Of a DNA stretch of 64,000 bases, positions 13,158 to 25,687 are shown one piece after another. A program made the position numbers and the translations under genes. A model generated the notes under the pieces. The model was not told the DNA's origin. It saw only the letters and a program-made list of their open reading frames with translations, and searched no databases. This DNA comes from Inia geoffrensis. Its lineage: Eukaryota > Chordata > Mammalia > Artiodactyla > Iniidae. Positions within the stretch are counted from its first letter, which is position 1. The number at the start of each line of letters is the position of its first letter. Location: positions 72,772,784-72,836,783 of the forward strand of contig CM070910.1 in assembly GCA_036417435.1 (NCBI GenBank). The letters run 5' to 3'.

Positions 13158-14813
13158 TCCCTCCCCATTCCCTAACCATAACCCTAACCCAAACCCTTAA
13201 CGTGACCCTCTTCCGACGCCTTACGCTCACCCGTGCCCTAATCGTAACCGTTAAACAAACACTAACTTGTGACCTCACACGTACGCTAACCCTTAAGCGT
13301 CATCTTACCCTAAACTGTACCCTAAACCCTCCCCATTCCCTAACCCTAACACTAACACGAATCCTAACCCTGACCCTCACCCGAAGCCTTACCCTCATCC
13401 GTGACCTAATCTTAACCACGACACCAACACTAACTTGTGCCCTCACAAGTATGCTAATGCTTAAGCGTTGTAATACCCTACATTGTAAACTAATCCCTCC
13501 CCATTCCCTAACACTAACCCGAACACTAACCCTAACCCTGACCCTCACCCGAAGCCTTACCCTCACCCGTGCCCTAATCTTAACCAGGACACCAACACTA
13601 ACTCGTTCCCTCACACGTACACTAACCCTAAACCGCAGCTGTACCCTCACCTGTACCCTAAACCCTCTCCATTCCCTAACCCTAACCCTAACCTGAAACC
13701 TAACCCAGACACTCACCCTAAACTTTACCCTCACCCGTGTCCTAATTTTAAACAGTACATCAACACTAACCCATGCCCTCTTACGTAGGCTAACCCTAAA
13801 CCATTGCTGTACCCTAACTTGTACCCTAATCAATCCCCATTCCCTAACCATAACCCTAACTCAAACCCTTAACGTGACCGTCTTCCGAGGCCTTACCCTC
13901 ACCCGTGCCCTAATCGTAACCAGTACACTAACACTAACTAGTGACCTCACACGTAGGCTAACCCTTAAGTGTCACCGTACCCTAAACTGTACCCTAATCC
14001 CTCCCCATTCCCTAACCCTAACCCTAACACGAATCGTAAACCTGAACCTCACCCGAACCCATACCCTCACCCGTGGCCTAATCTAAACCAGCACAGCAAC
14101 ACTAATTCGTGCCCTCACACGTACGCTAACACTTAAGCGTTGTTATACCCTAAACTGTACCCTAATTTTTCCCCATTCCCTAACCCTAACCCTAACACGA
14201 ATGCTAACCCTGACCCTCACCCGAAGCCTTACCCTCACCCGTGCCCTAATCTTAACCAGGACACTAACACTAACTCTTGCCCTCACACGAACGGTAACAC
14301 TTAAGCACTGTCGTACCCTAAACTGTACCCTAATCCCTCCCCATTCCCTAACCCTAAACCTAACATGACTGCTAACCCTGACCCTCACCCGAAGACCTAC
14401 CATCACCCGTGCACTAACCTTAACCAGGACACCAACACTAACTCGAGCCCTCACACGTTCGCTAACCCTAACTCGCAGCTGTACCCTAACCTGTATCCTA
14501 ATCCCTCTCCATTCCCTAACACTTACCCTAAACTGAAACCTAACCCGGACACTCACCCTAAACTTTACCCTCACCCGTGTCCTAATTTTAACCAGTACAT
14601 CAACACTAACCCATGCCCTCTTACGTAGGCTAACCCTAAACCATTGCCGTACCGTAACCTGTACCCTAATCAATCCCCATTCCCTAACCATAACCCTAAC
14701 CCAAACCCTTAACGTGACCTTCGTCCGAGGCCTTACCCTCACCCGTGCCCTAATCGTAACCAGTACACTAACACTAACTAGTGACCTCACACGTACGCTA
14801 ACCCTTAAGCGTC
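13158..14813 (-). repeat. Second copy of the 10,423-bp-offset duplication
   Basis: Collinear with 2,735-4,390. It differs by scattered substitutions, for example ACATGACTGC at 14,362 against ACACGAATGC. The offset is the same at both ends, so no net indel has occurred since duplication. Confidence 0.85.
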
Positions 14814-15521
14814 ATCGTACCCTAAACTGTACCCTAATCCCTCCCCATTCGCTAACCCTAACCCTAACCCGAATCGTAAACCTGACCCTCACCCGAACCC
14901 TTACCCTCACCCGTGCCCTAATCTTAACCAGCACACCAACACTAATTTGTGGCCTCACACATACGCTAACCCTTAATCACTGTCGTACCCTACACTCTAC
15001 CCTAATCCCTCCCCATTCCCTCACCCTAACCCTAACACGAATCCTAACCCTGACTCTCACCCGAAGCCTTACCATCACCCGTGCCCTAATCTTAACCAGG
15101 ACACTAACATTAACCCTTGTCCTCACACGAACGGTAACACTTGAGCACTGTCGTACCCTAAACTGTACCCTAATCACTCCCCATTCCCTAACCCTAACCG
15201 TAACACGAATGCTAATCCTGACCCTCACCCGAAGCCTTAACCTCACCTGTGCCCTAATCTTAACCAGGACACCAACACTAACTCATGCCCTCACACGTAC
15301 GCTAACCCTTAAGCGTTTTCATACCTTAAATTGTACCCTAATCCCTCCCCATTCCCTAACCCTAACCCTAACCCGAATCCTAACCCTGAGCCTCACCCTA
15401 AGCCGTACCCTCACCCGTGACCTAATCTTAACCAATACACCATCACTAAACCGTGCCCTCACACGTACGCTAACCCTAAACCGCCGCCGTACCCTAACCT
15501 GTTCCCTAATCCCTCTCCATT

Positions 15522-15548
15522 CCCTAACCCTAACCCTAACCCTAACCC
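15522..15548 (-). repeat. Perfect CCCTAA run (4 repeats plus CCC)
   Basis: Four exact hexamers plus CCC, flanked by CCATT on the left and CGAACC on the right. Confidence 0.95.
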
Positions 15549-17649
15549 GAACCCTAACCCTGACACTCACCCGAAGATTTACCCTCACCCGCGTCCTAAT
15601 TTTAAACAGTCCATCAACACTAACCCATGCCCTGAAACGTAGGCTAACACTAAACAGTTGCCGTGCCCTAACCTGTTCCCTAGTCCCTCCCATTGCCTAA
15701 CCGTAACCCTAAACCCATCCCTAAACCTGACCCTCTTCCGAGGCGCTACCCTAACCCATGCTCTAAACTTAACCAGTACACAAACACTAACTCATGCCCT
15801 CAAACGTACGCTAACCCTTAAGCGTCATCGTACCCTAAACTGTACCCTAATCCCTCCCCATTCCCTAACCCTAACCCTTACCCGAATCGTAAACCTGACC
15901 CTCACCCGAACCCTTATCCTCACCCGTGCCCTAATCTTACCCAGCACACCAACTCTAATTTGTGGTTTCACACGTACGCTAACCCTTAAGCGTTGTCGTA
16001 CCCTAAACTGTACCCTAATCCCTCCCCATTCCCTAACCCTAACCCTAACCCGAATCCTAACCCTGACCCTCACCTGATGCCTTACCCTCACCCGTGTCCT
16101 CATCTTCACCAGGACACTAACACTAACACTTGCCCTCACATGAACGATAATACTTAATCACTGTCGTACCCTAAACTGTACATTAATCCCTCCCCATTGC
16201 CTAACCCTAACCCTAACACGAATCCTAACCCTGACCCTCACCCGAAGCCTTAGCCTCACCCGTGCCCTAACCTTAACCAGCACAATAACACTAACGCTTG
16301 CCCTCACACGAATGGTAACACTTAAGCACTGTCGTACCCTAAACTGTACCCTAATCCCTCCCCATTCCCTAACCCTAACCCTAACCCGAATCGTAAACCT
16401 GACCCTCACCCGAACCCTTACCCTCACTCGTGCCCTAATCTTAACCAGGACACCAACACTAACTCCTGCCCTCACACGTATGCTAACCCTTAAGCGTTAT
16501 CATAAACTAAATTGTATCCTAATCCCTCTCCATTCCCTAACCCTAACCCTAACCCGAACCCTAACCCTGACACTCACCCGAAGAGTTACCGTCATCCGTG
16601 TCCTAATTTTAAACAGTCCATCAACACTAACCCATGACCTACAACGTAGGCTAACACTAAACCGTTGCCGTGCCATACCCTATTCCCTAATCCCTCCCAT
16701 TGCCTAACCCTAAACCTAACCCCATCCCTTAACCTGACCCTCTTCCGTGGCCCTAACCTAACCCATGCCCTAATCTTAACTAGTACACAAAAACTAACTC
16801 GTGCCCTCACACGTACGCTAACCCTAAACTGCAGCTGTACCCTAACCTGTATCCTAATCCCTCTCCATTCCCTAACCCTTACCCTAACCTGAAACCTAAC
16901 CCTGACACTCACCCTAAACTTTACCCTCACCCGTGTCTTAATTTTAACCAGTACATCAACACTAACCCATGCCCTCTTACGTAGGCTAACCCTAAACAAC
17001 TGCCGTACCCTAACCTGTACCCTAATCAATCCCCATTCCCTAACCATTGCCCTAACCCAAACCCTTAACGTGGCCTTCGTCCGAGGCCTTACCCTCACCC
17101 GTGCCCTAATCGTAACCAGTACACTAACACTAACTAGTGACCTCACACGTACGCTAACCCTTAAGCGTCATCGTACCCTAAACTGTACCCTAATCCCACC
17201 CCATTCCCTAACCCTAAACCGAATCGTAAACCTGACCCTCACCCGAAGCGTTACCCTCACCCGTGCTCTAATCTTAACGAGCAAAGCAACACTAAGTTGT
17301 GGCCTCACATGTACGCTAACCCTTAAGCGTTTTCGTACCCTAAACTGTACCCTAATCCCTCCCCATTCCCTAACCCTAACCCTAACCCGAATCCTAACCC
17401 TGACCCTCACCTGAAGCCTTACCCTCACCCGTGCCCTAATCTTAACCAGGACACTAACACTAACTCTTGCCCTCACACGAGCTGTAACCCTTAATCACTG
17501 TCGTACCCTAACCTGTACCCTAATCCCTACCGATTCGCTAACCTTAACCCTAACACGAATACTAACCCTGACCCTCATCCGAAGCCTTACCCTCACCAGT
17601 GTTCTAATCTTAACCAGGACACTAACACTAACTCTTGCCCTCACAAGAA

Positions 17650-18480
17650 CGGTAACACTTAAGCACTGTCATTCCCTAAACTGTACCCTAAACCCTCCCC
17701 ATTCCCTAACCCTAACCCTAACACGAATGCTAACCCTGACCCTCACCCGAAGACTTACCCTCACCCGTGCAATAATCTTAAGCAGGACACCAACACTAAC
17801 TCGTGCCCTCACACGTAAGTTAACCCTAAACCGCAGCTGTACCCTAACCTGTATCCTAATCCCTCTCCATTCCCTAACCCTTACCCTAACCTGAAACCTA
17901 GCCCTGACACTCACCCTAAACTTTACCATCACCCGTGTCCTAATTTCAACCAGTACATCAACACTAACACATGCCCTCTTACGTAGGCTAACCCTAAACC
18001 AGTGCCGTACCCTAACCTGTACCCTAATCAATCCCCATTCCCTAACCATTACCCTAACCCAAACCCTTAACGTGACCTTCGTCCGAGGCCTTACCCTCAC
18101 CCGTGCCCTAATCGTAACCAGTACACTAACACTAACTAGTGACCTCACACGTACGCTATCCCATAAGCGTCATCGTACCCTGAACTGTACCCTAATCCCT
18201 CCCCATTCCCTAACCCTAACCCTAACCCGAATTGTAAACCTGACCCTCACCCGAAGCCTTACCCTCACCCGTGCTCTAATCTTAACCAGCACACCAACAC
18301 TAAGTTGTGGCCTCACATGTACGCTAACCCTTAAGCGTTGTCATACCCTAAACTGTACCCTAATCCCTCCCCATTACCTAACCCTAAACCTAACCCGAAT
18401 CCTAACCCTGACCCTCACCTGAAGCCTTACCCTCACCCGTGCCCTAATCTTAACCAGGACACTAACACTAACACTTGCCC
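17650..18480 (-). repeat. Duplicated five-monomer block, mate at 19,499-20,329
   Basis: Shared variants are CACACGTAAGTTAACCC (17,811 and 19,660), AACCAGTGCCGTACC, ATCCCATAAGCGTCATCG and AACACTAAGTTGTGGCC. The offset is 1,849 bp, which is 11 monomers plus 1 bp. Confidence 0.82.
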
Positions 18481-19498
18481 TCACACGAACTGTAACCCTT
18501 AATCACTGTCGTACCCTAACCTGTACCCTAAGCCCTCCCGATTCCCTAACCTTAACCCTAACACGAATCCTAACCCTGACCCTCATCCGAAGCCTTACCC
18601 TCACCCGTGCCTTAATCTTAACCAGGACACTAACACTAACTCTTGCCCTCACACGAACGGTAACACTTAAGCACTGTCGTACCCTAAACTGTACCTTAAT
18701 CCCTCCCCATTCCCTTACACTAACCGTAACACGAATGCTAATCCTGACCCTCACCCGAAGCCTTACCCTCACCGGTGCCCTAATCTTAACCAGGACACCA
18801 ACACTAACTCGTGCCCTCACACGTACGCTAACGCTTAAGTGTTATCATACCCTAAACTGTATCCTAATCCCTCGCCATTCCCTAACCCTAACCCTAACCC
18901 GAATCCTAAACCTGAGCCTCACCCTAAGCCGTACCCTCACCCGTGACCTAATCTTAACCAATACACCATCACAAAACCATGCCCTCACACGTACGCTAAC
19001 CCTAAACTGCAGCCGTACAATAACCTGTACCCTAATCCTTCTCCATTCCCAAACCTTAACCCGAACCCTAACCCTTAACGTGACCTTCGTCCGAGGCCTT
19101 ACTCTCAACCGTGCCCTAACCGTAACCAGTACACTAACACTAACTAGTGACCTCACACGTACGCTAACCCTTAAGCGTCATCGTACCCTAAACTGTACCC
19201 TAATCCCTCCCCATTCCCTAACCCTAACCCTAACCCGAATCGTAAACCTGACCCTCACCCAAACCCTTATCCTCACCCGTGCTCTAATCTTAACCAGCAC
19301 ACCAACACTAATTTGTGGTCTCACATGTACGCTAACCCTTAATCGTTGTCGTACTCTAAACTGTACCCTAATCCCTCCCCATTCCCTAACGTTAACCCTA
19401 ACACGAATCCTAACCCTGACCTTCACCCGAAGCTTTACCCTCACCCGTTCCCTAATCTTAACCAGGACACTAACACTAACTCTTGCCCTCACACGAAC

Positions 19499-20339
19499 GG
19501 TAACATTTAAGCACTGTCGTACCGTTAAACTGTACCCTAATCCCTCCCCATTCCCTAACACTAACCCTAACACGAATGCTAACCCTGACCCTCACCCGAA
19601 GACTTACCCTCACCCGTGCACTAATCTTAACCAGGACACCAACACTAACTCGTGCCCTCACACGTAAGTTAACCCTAAACCGCAGCTGTACCCTAACCTG
19701 TATCCTAATCCCTCTCCATTCCCTAACCCTTACCCTAACCTGAAACCTAGCCGTGACACTCACCCTAAACTTTACCCTCACCCGTGTCCTAATTTTAACC
19801 AGTACATCAACACTAACACATGCCCTCTTACGTAGGCTAACCCTAAACCAGTGCCGTACCCTAACCTGTACCCTAATCAATCCCCATTCCCTAACCATTA
19901 CCCTAACCCAAACCCTTAACGTGACCTTCATCCGAGGCCTTACCCTCACCCGTGCCCTAATCGTAACCAGTACACTAACACTAACTAGTGACCTCACACG
20001 TACGCTATCCCATAAGCGTCATCGTACCCTAAACTGTACCCTAATCCCTCCCCATTCCCTAACCCTAACCCTAACCCGAATTATAAACCTGACCCTCACC
20101 CGAAGCCTTACCCTCACCCGTGCTCTAATCTTAACCAGCACACCAACACTAAGTTGTGGCCTCACATGTACGCTAACCCTTAAGCGTTGTCGTACCCTAA
20201 ACTGTACCCTAATCCCTCCCCATTCCCTAACCCTAAACCTAACCCGAATCCTAACCCTGACCCTCACCTGAAGCCTTACCCTCACCCGTGCCCTAATCTT
20301 AACCAGGACACTAACACTAACTCTTGCCCTCACACGAAA
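19499..20339 (-). repeat. Five-monomer higher-order unit of 841 bp
   Basis: GGTAACATTTAAGCACTGTC followed by ACCGTTAAACTG occurs at 19,499 and again at 20,340, exactly 841 bp apart (5 x 168 + 1). The extra T in CCGTTAAAC is present at both ends, so the one-base insertion travelled with the duplicated unit. The second repeat of the unit runs on from 20,340. Confidence 0.75.
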
Positions 20340-21544
20340 GGTAACATTTAAGCACTGTCGTACCGTTAAACTGTACCCTAATCCCTCCCCATTCCCTAAC
20401 ACTAACCCTAACACGAATGCTAACCCTGACCCTCACCCGAAGACTTACCCTCACCCGTGCACTAATCTTAACCAGGACACCAACACTAACTCGTGCCCTC
20501 ACACGTACGCTAACCCTAAACCGCAGCTGTACCCTAACCTGTATCCTAATCCCTCTCCATTCCCTATCCCTTAACCTAACCTGAAACCTAACCCTGACAC
20601 TCACCCAAAACTTTACCCTCACCCGTGTCCTAATTTTAACCAGTACATCAACACTAACCCATACCCTCCAACCTAGGCTAAGACTAAACCATTGCTGTGC
20701 CCTACCCTGTTCCCTAATCCCTCCCATTGCCTAACACTAACCCTAACCCCATCCCTAAACCTGACCCTCTTCCGAGGCCCTACCCTAACCCATGCCCTAA
20801 TCTTAACCAGTACACCAACACTAACTCATGCCCTCAAACGTACGCTAAACCTTGAGCGTTGTCATACCCTATCCTGTAACCTAATCCCTCCCCATTCCCT
20901 AACCCTAACCCTAACCCAAACCCTGAACGTGACTCTTTTCCGAGGCCTTACCCTCACCGGCGCCCTTGTCTTAACCGTACACCAACACTAACTCGTGCCC
21001 TCACAATTATGCGAACCCTTAAACGTTGTCGTTCCCTAGCCTGTACCCTAATCCCTCTTCATTCCCTAACCCTAACCCTAACCCGAATCCTAAGTCAGAC
21101 CCTCACCCGAAGCCTTACCCTCACCCTTGCCCTAATCTTAACCAGGACACCAACACTAACTCGTGCCCTCAGACGTACGCTAACCCTAAACCGCAGCTGT
21201 ACCCTAACCTGTATCCTAATCCCTCTCCAATCCCTAACCCTTACCCTAAACTGAAACCTAACCCTGACACTCACCCTAAACTTTACCCTCACCCGTGTCC
21301 TAATTTTAACCAGTACATCAACACTAACACATGCCCTCTTATGTAGGCTAACCCTAAACCACTGCCGTACCCTAACCTGTACCCTAATCAATCCCCGTTC
21401 CCTAACCATAACCCTAACCCAAACCCTTAACGTGACATTCGTCTGAGGCCTTACCCTCACCGTGCCCTAATCGTAACCAGTACACTAACACTAACTAGTG
21501 ACCTCAGACGTACGCTAACCCTTAAGCGTCATCGTACCCTAAAC

Positions 21545-22670
21545 TGTTCCCTAATCCCTCCCCATTCCCTAACCCTAACCCTAACCCGAACCGTAAACCT
21601 GACCCTCACTCGAACTCTTACCCTCACCCGTGCCCTAATCTTAACCAGGACACCAACGCTAATTTGTGCCCTCACACGAACGCTAAACCTTAAGCTTTGT
21701 CGTACCCTAAACTGTACCCTAATCCCTCCCCATTCCCTAACCCTAACCCTAACACGAATCCTAACCCTGACCCTCACCTGAAGCCTTACCCTCACCCGTG
21801 CCCTAATCTTAACCAGGACACTAACACTAACTCTTGCTCTCACACGAATGCTAACCCTTAAGCACTGTCATACCCTAAACTGTACCCTAATCCCTCCCCA
21901 TTTCCTAACCCTAAGCCTAACACGAAAACTAACCCTGATGCTCACCCGAAGCCTTACCCTCACCCATGCCCTAATCTTAACCAGGACACCAACACTAACT
22001 CGTGCCCTCACACGTACGGTAACCCTTAAGCGTTGTCGTACCCTAAATTGTACCCTAATCCCTCCCCATTCCCTAACCCTAACCCTAACAGGAATCCTAA
22101 CCCTGACCCTCAACCTAAGCCTTACCCTCACTCGTGACCTAATCTTAACCAATAGACCATCACTAAACCGTGTCCTCACATGTACGCTAACCCTAAACCG
22201 CAGCCGTACCCTAACCTGTACCCTAATCACTCTCCATTCCCTAACCCAAACACTATCCCGAACCATAACCATGACACTCACCAGAAGCTTTACCCTCACC
22301 CGTAACCTAATTTTAACCAGTAGATCAACCCTATCCCATGCCCCCCTACATAGGCTAACCCTAAACCGTTACCGTACCCTAACCTGTACCCTAATCCCTC
22401 CCCATTGCCTAACCCTAACCCTAAACTAATCCCTAAACCTGACACTCTTCCAAGGGCTAACCCTCACCCGTGCACTATTCTTAAACAGTACACCAACACT
22501 AACTCGTGCCTCCACACGTACGCTAACCCTTAAGCGTTGTCGTAACCTAAACTGTACCCTAATCCCTCTCCATTACCTAACTCTAACCCTCACCCGAATC
22601 CTAACCCTGACCTTCACCCGAAGCCTTACCCTCACCTGTGACCTAATCTTAACCAGGACACCAACACTAA
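21545..22670 (-). repeat. Duplicated block of about 1.1 kb, mate at 24,562-25,687
   Basis: Shared rare strings include CCAATAGACCATCAC, GCCCCCCTACATAGG, CTTCCAAGGGCTAACCC and GTGCACTATTCTTAAACAG, all with an offset of about 3,017 bp. Some substitutions separate the copies, for example TGACCTTCACC against TGACCATCACC. Confidence 0.82.
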
Positions 22671-24561
22671 CTCCTGCCCTCACACGTACGCTAACCCTAA
22701 ACAGCAGCTGTACCCTAACATGTACCCTAATCCCTCTCCATTCCCTAATCCTAACCCTAACCTGAACCCTAATCCTGAAACTCACCCGAAGCTTTACAAT
22801 CACCCGTGTACTAATTTTAAACAGTACATTAACACGAACCCATGACATCCAACGTAGGCTAACACTAAACCGTTGCCGTACCCTAACTTGTACCCAAATC
22901 ACTCTCCATTGCCTAACCCTAACACTAACCTGATCCCTAATCCTGTCCCTCAGCCGAAGTCTTACCCTCCCACAAGCCCTAATCTTAACCTGTACACCAA
23001 AACTAACTCGTGTCCTCACACGTACGCAAACCCTTAAGTGTTGTTGTATCCTAAGCTGTACCCTAATCCGTCTCCATTCCCTAACCCTAACACGAAACCT
23101 AACCCTCACCCTCACCCGAAGCCTTAATCTCACCCGTGCCCTAATCTTAACCACTACACCAACACTAACTTGTGCCCTCACACGTATGCTAACCCTTAAG
23201 CGTTGTCATACCCTAACCTCTACCCTAATCCCTCCCCATTCCCTAACACTAACCCTAACCCAAAGCCTAAACCTGATCCTCTTCCCAGGCTTTACCCTTA
23301 CCCGTGCCCTAATCGTAACAAATACACTAACACTAAGTTGTGCCCTCACATGTACGTTAACCCTTAAGCCTTGTCGTACCGTAAAATTTACCCTAAACCC
23401 TCCCCTTTCCTTAACCGTAACCCTAACCTGAATCCTAACCCGGACCCTCACCCGAAGCCTTACCCACACCCATGACCTAAGCTTAACCAGTACACCAACA
23501 CTAAACAGTGTCCTCACACGAACGCTAACCCTAAACTGCAGCAGTACCCTAAAATGTACCCTAATCCCTCTCGTTTCCCTAACCCTAACCCTAACCCGAA
23601 CCCTAACCCTGACACTCACCCGAAGATTTACCCTCACCCGTGTCCTAATTGTAAAAAGTCAATCAACTCTAACCCATGCCCTCCAACGTAGGCTAACACT
23701 AAACCGTTGCCGTGCCGTACCTTGTTCTGTAATCCGTCCTATTGCCTAACGCTAACCCTAACCCCATCCCTAAACCTGACCCTCTTCCGGGGCCCCACCC
23801 TAACACAGGCTCTAATTTTAACCAGTACACAAACACAAACTCGTGCTCTCAAACGTACACTAAACCTTAAGCTTTGTCGTACCCTATCCTGTACCCTAAT
23901 CCCTCCCCATTCCCTAACCCTAACCCTAACCCAAACCCTGAACGTGACCCTTTTCCGAGGCCTTTCCATCACCGGTGCCCTTGTCTTAACCAGTACACCA
24001 ACACTAACTCGTGCCCTCACAATTACGCGAACCCTTAAGCGTTGTCATACCCTAGCCTGTACCCTAATCCCTCTCCATTCCCTAACCCTAACCTTAACCC
24101 GAATCCTAACCCTGACCCTCACCCGAAGCCTTAACCTCACCCATGCCCTAATCTTAACCAGGACACCAACACTAACTTTTGCCCTCACACGTACGCTAAC
24201 CCTAAACCGCAGCTGTACCCTAACCTGTACCCTAATCCCTCTCCATTCCTTAACCCTAACCCTAACCTGAAACCTAACCCTGACACTCACCCTAAACTTT
24301 ACCCTCACCCGTGTCTTAATTTTAACCAGTACATCAACACTAACGCATGCCCTCTAACGTAGGCTAACACTAAACCATTGCCATACCCTAACGTGTACCC
24401 TAATCAATCCCTATTCCCTAACCATAACCCTAAACCAAACCCTTAACGTGACCCTCCTCCGAGGCCTTACCCTCACCCATGCCCTAATCGTAACCAGTAC
24501 ACTAACACTAACTATTGATCTCACACGTACCCTAAACCTTAAGCATCTTTGTACCCTAAAC

Positions 24562-25687
24562 TGTACCCTAATACCTCCCCATTCCCTAATCCTAACCCTA
24601 ACCCGAATCGTAAACCTGACCCTCACCCGAACCCTTACCCTCACCCGTGCCCTAATCTTAACCAGGACACCAACGCTAATTCGTGCCCTCATACGAACGC
24701 TAAACCTTAAGCGTTGTCGTACCCTAAACTGTACCCTAATCCCTCACCATTCCCTAACCCTAATCCTAACACGAATCCTAACCCTGACCCTCACCTGAAG
24801 CCTTACCCACACCCATGCCCTAATCTTAACCAGGACACTAACACTAACTCTTGCCCTCACACGAATGCTAACCCTTAAGCACTGTCATACCCTAAACTGT
24901 ACCCTAATCACTCCCCATTTCCTAACCCTAAACCTAACACGAATCCTAACCCTGACCCTCACCCGAAGCCTTACCCTCACCCATGCCCTAATCTTAACCA
25001 GGACACCAACACTAACTCGTGCCCTCACATGTACGGTAACCCTTAAGCGTTGTCGTACCCTAAATTGTACCCTAATCCCTCCTCATTCCCTAACCCTAAC
25101 CCTAACAGGAATCCTAACCCTGACCCTCAACCTAAGCCTTACCCTCACTCGTGACCTAATCTTAACCAATAGACCATCACTAAACCGTGTCCTCACACGT
25201 ACGCAAACCCTAAACCGCAGCCGTACCCTAACCTGTACCCTAATCACTCTCCATTCCCTAACCCAAACACTATCCCGAACCATAACCATGACACTCACCA
25301 GAAGCTTTACCCTCTCCCGTAACCTAATTTTAACCAGTAGATCAACCCTAACCCATGCCCCCCTACATAGGCTAACCCTAAACCGTTACCGTACCCTAAC
25401 CTGTACCCTAATTCCTCCCCATTGCCTAACCCTAACCCTAAACCAATCCCTAAACCTGACACTCTTCCAAGGGCTAACCCTCACCCGTGCACTATTCTTA
25501 AACAGTACACCAACACTAACTCGTGCCTCCAAACGTACGCTAACCCTTAAGCGTTGTCGTAACCTAAACTGTACCCTAATCCCTCTCCATTACCTAACTC
25601 TAACCCTCACCCGAATCCTAACCCTGACCATCACCCGAAGCCTTACCCTCACCCGTGACCTAATCTTAACCAGGACACCAACACTAA
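24562..25687 (-). repeat. Second copy of the 3,017-bp-offset duplication
   Basis: Collinear with 21,545-22,670. An uninterrupted plus-strand frame of 361 codons runs through this copy, a by-product of the repeat composition. Confidence 0.82.
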
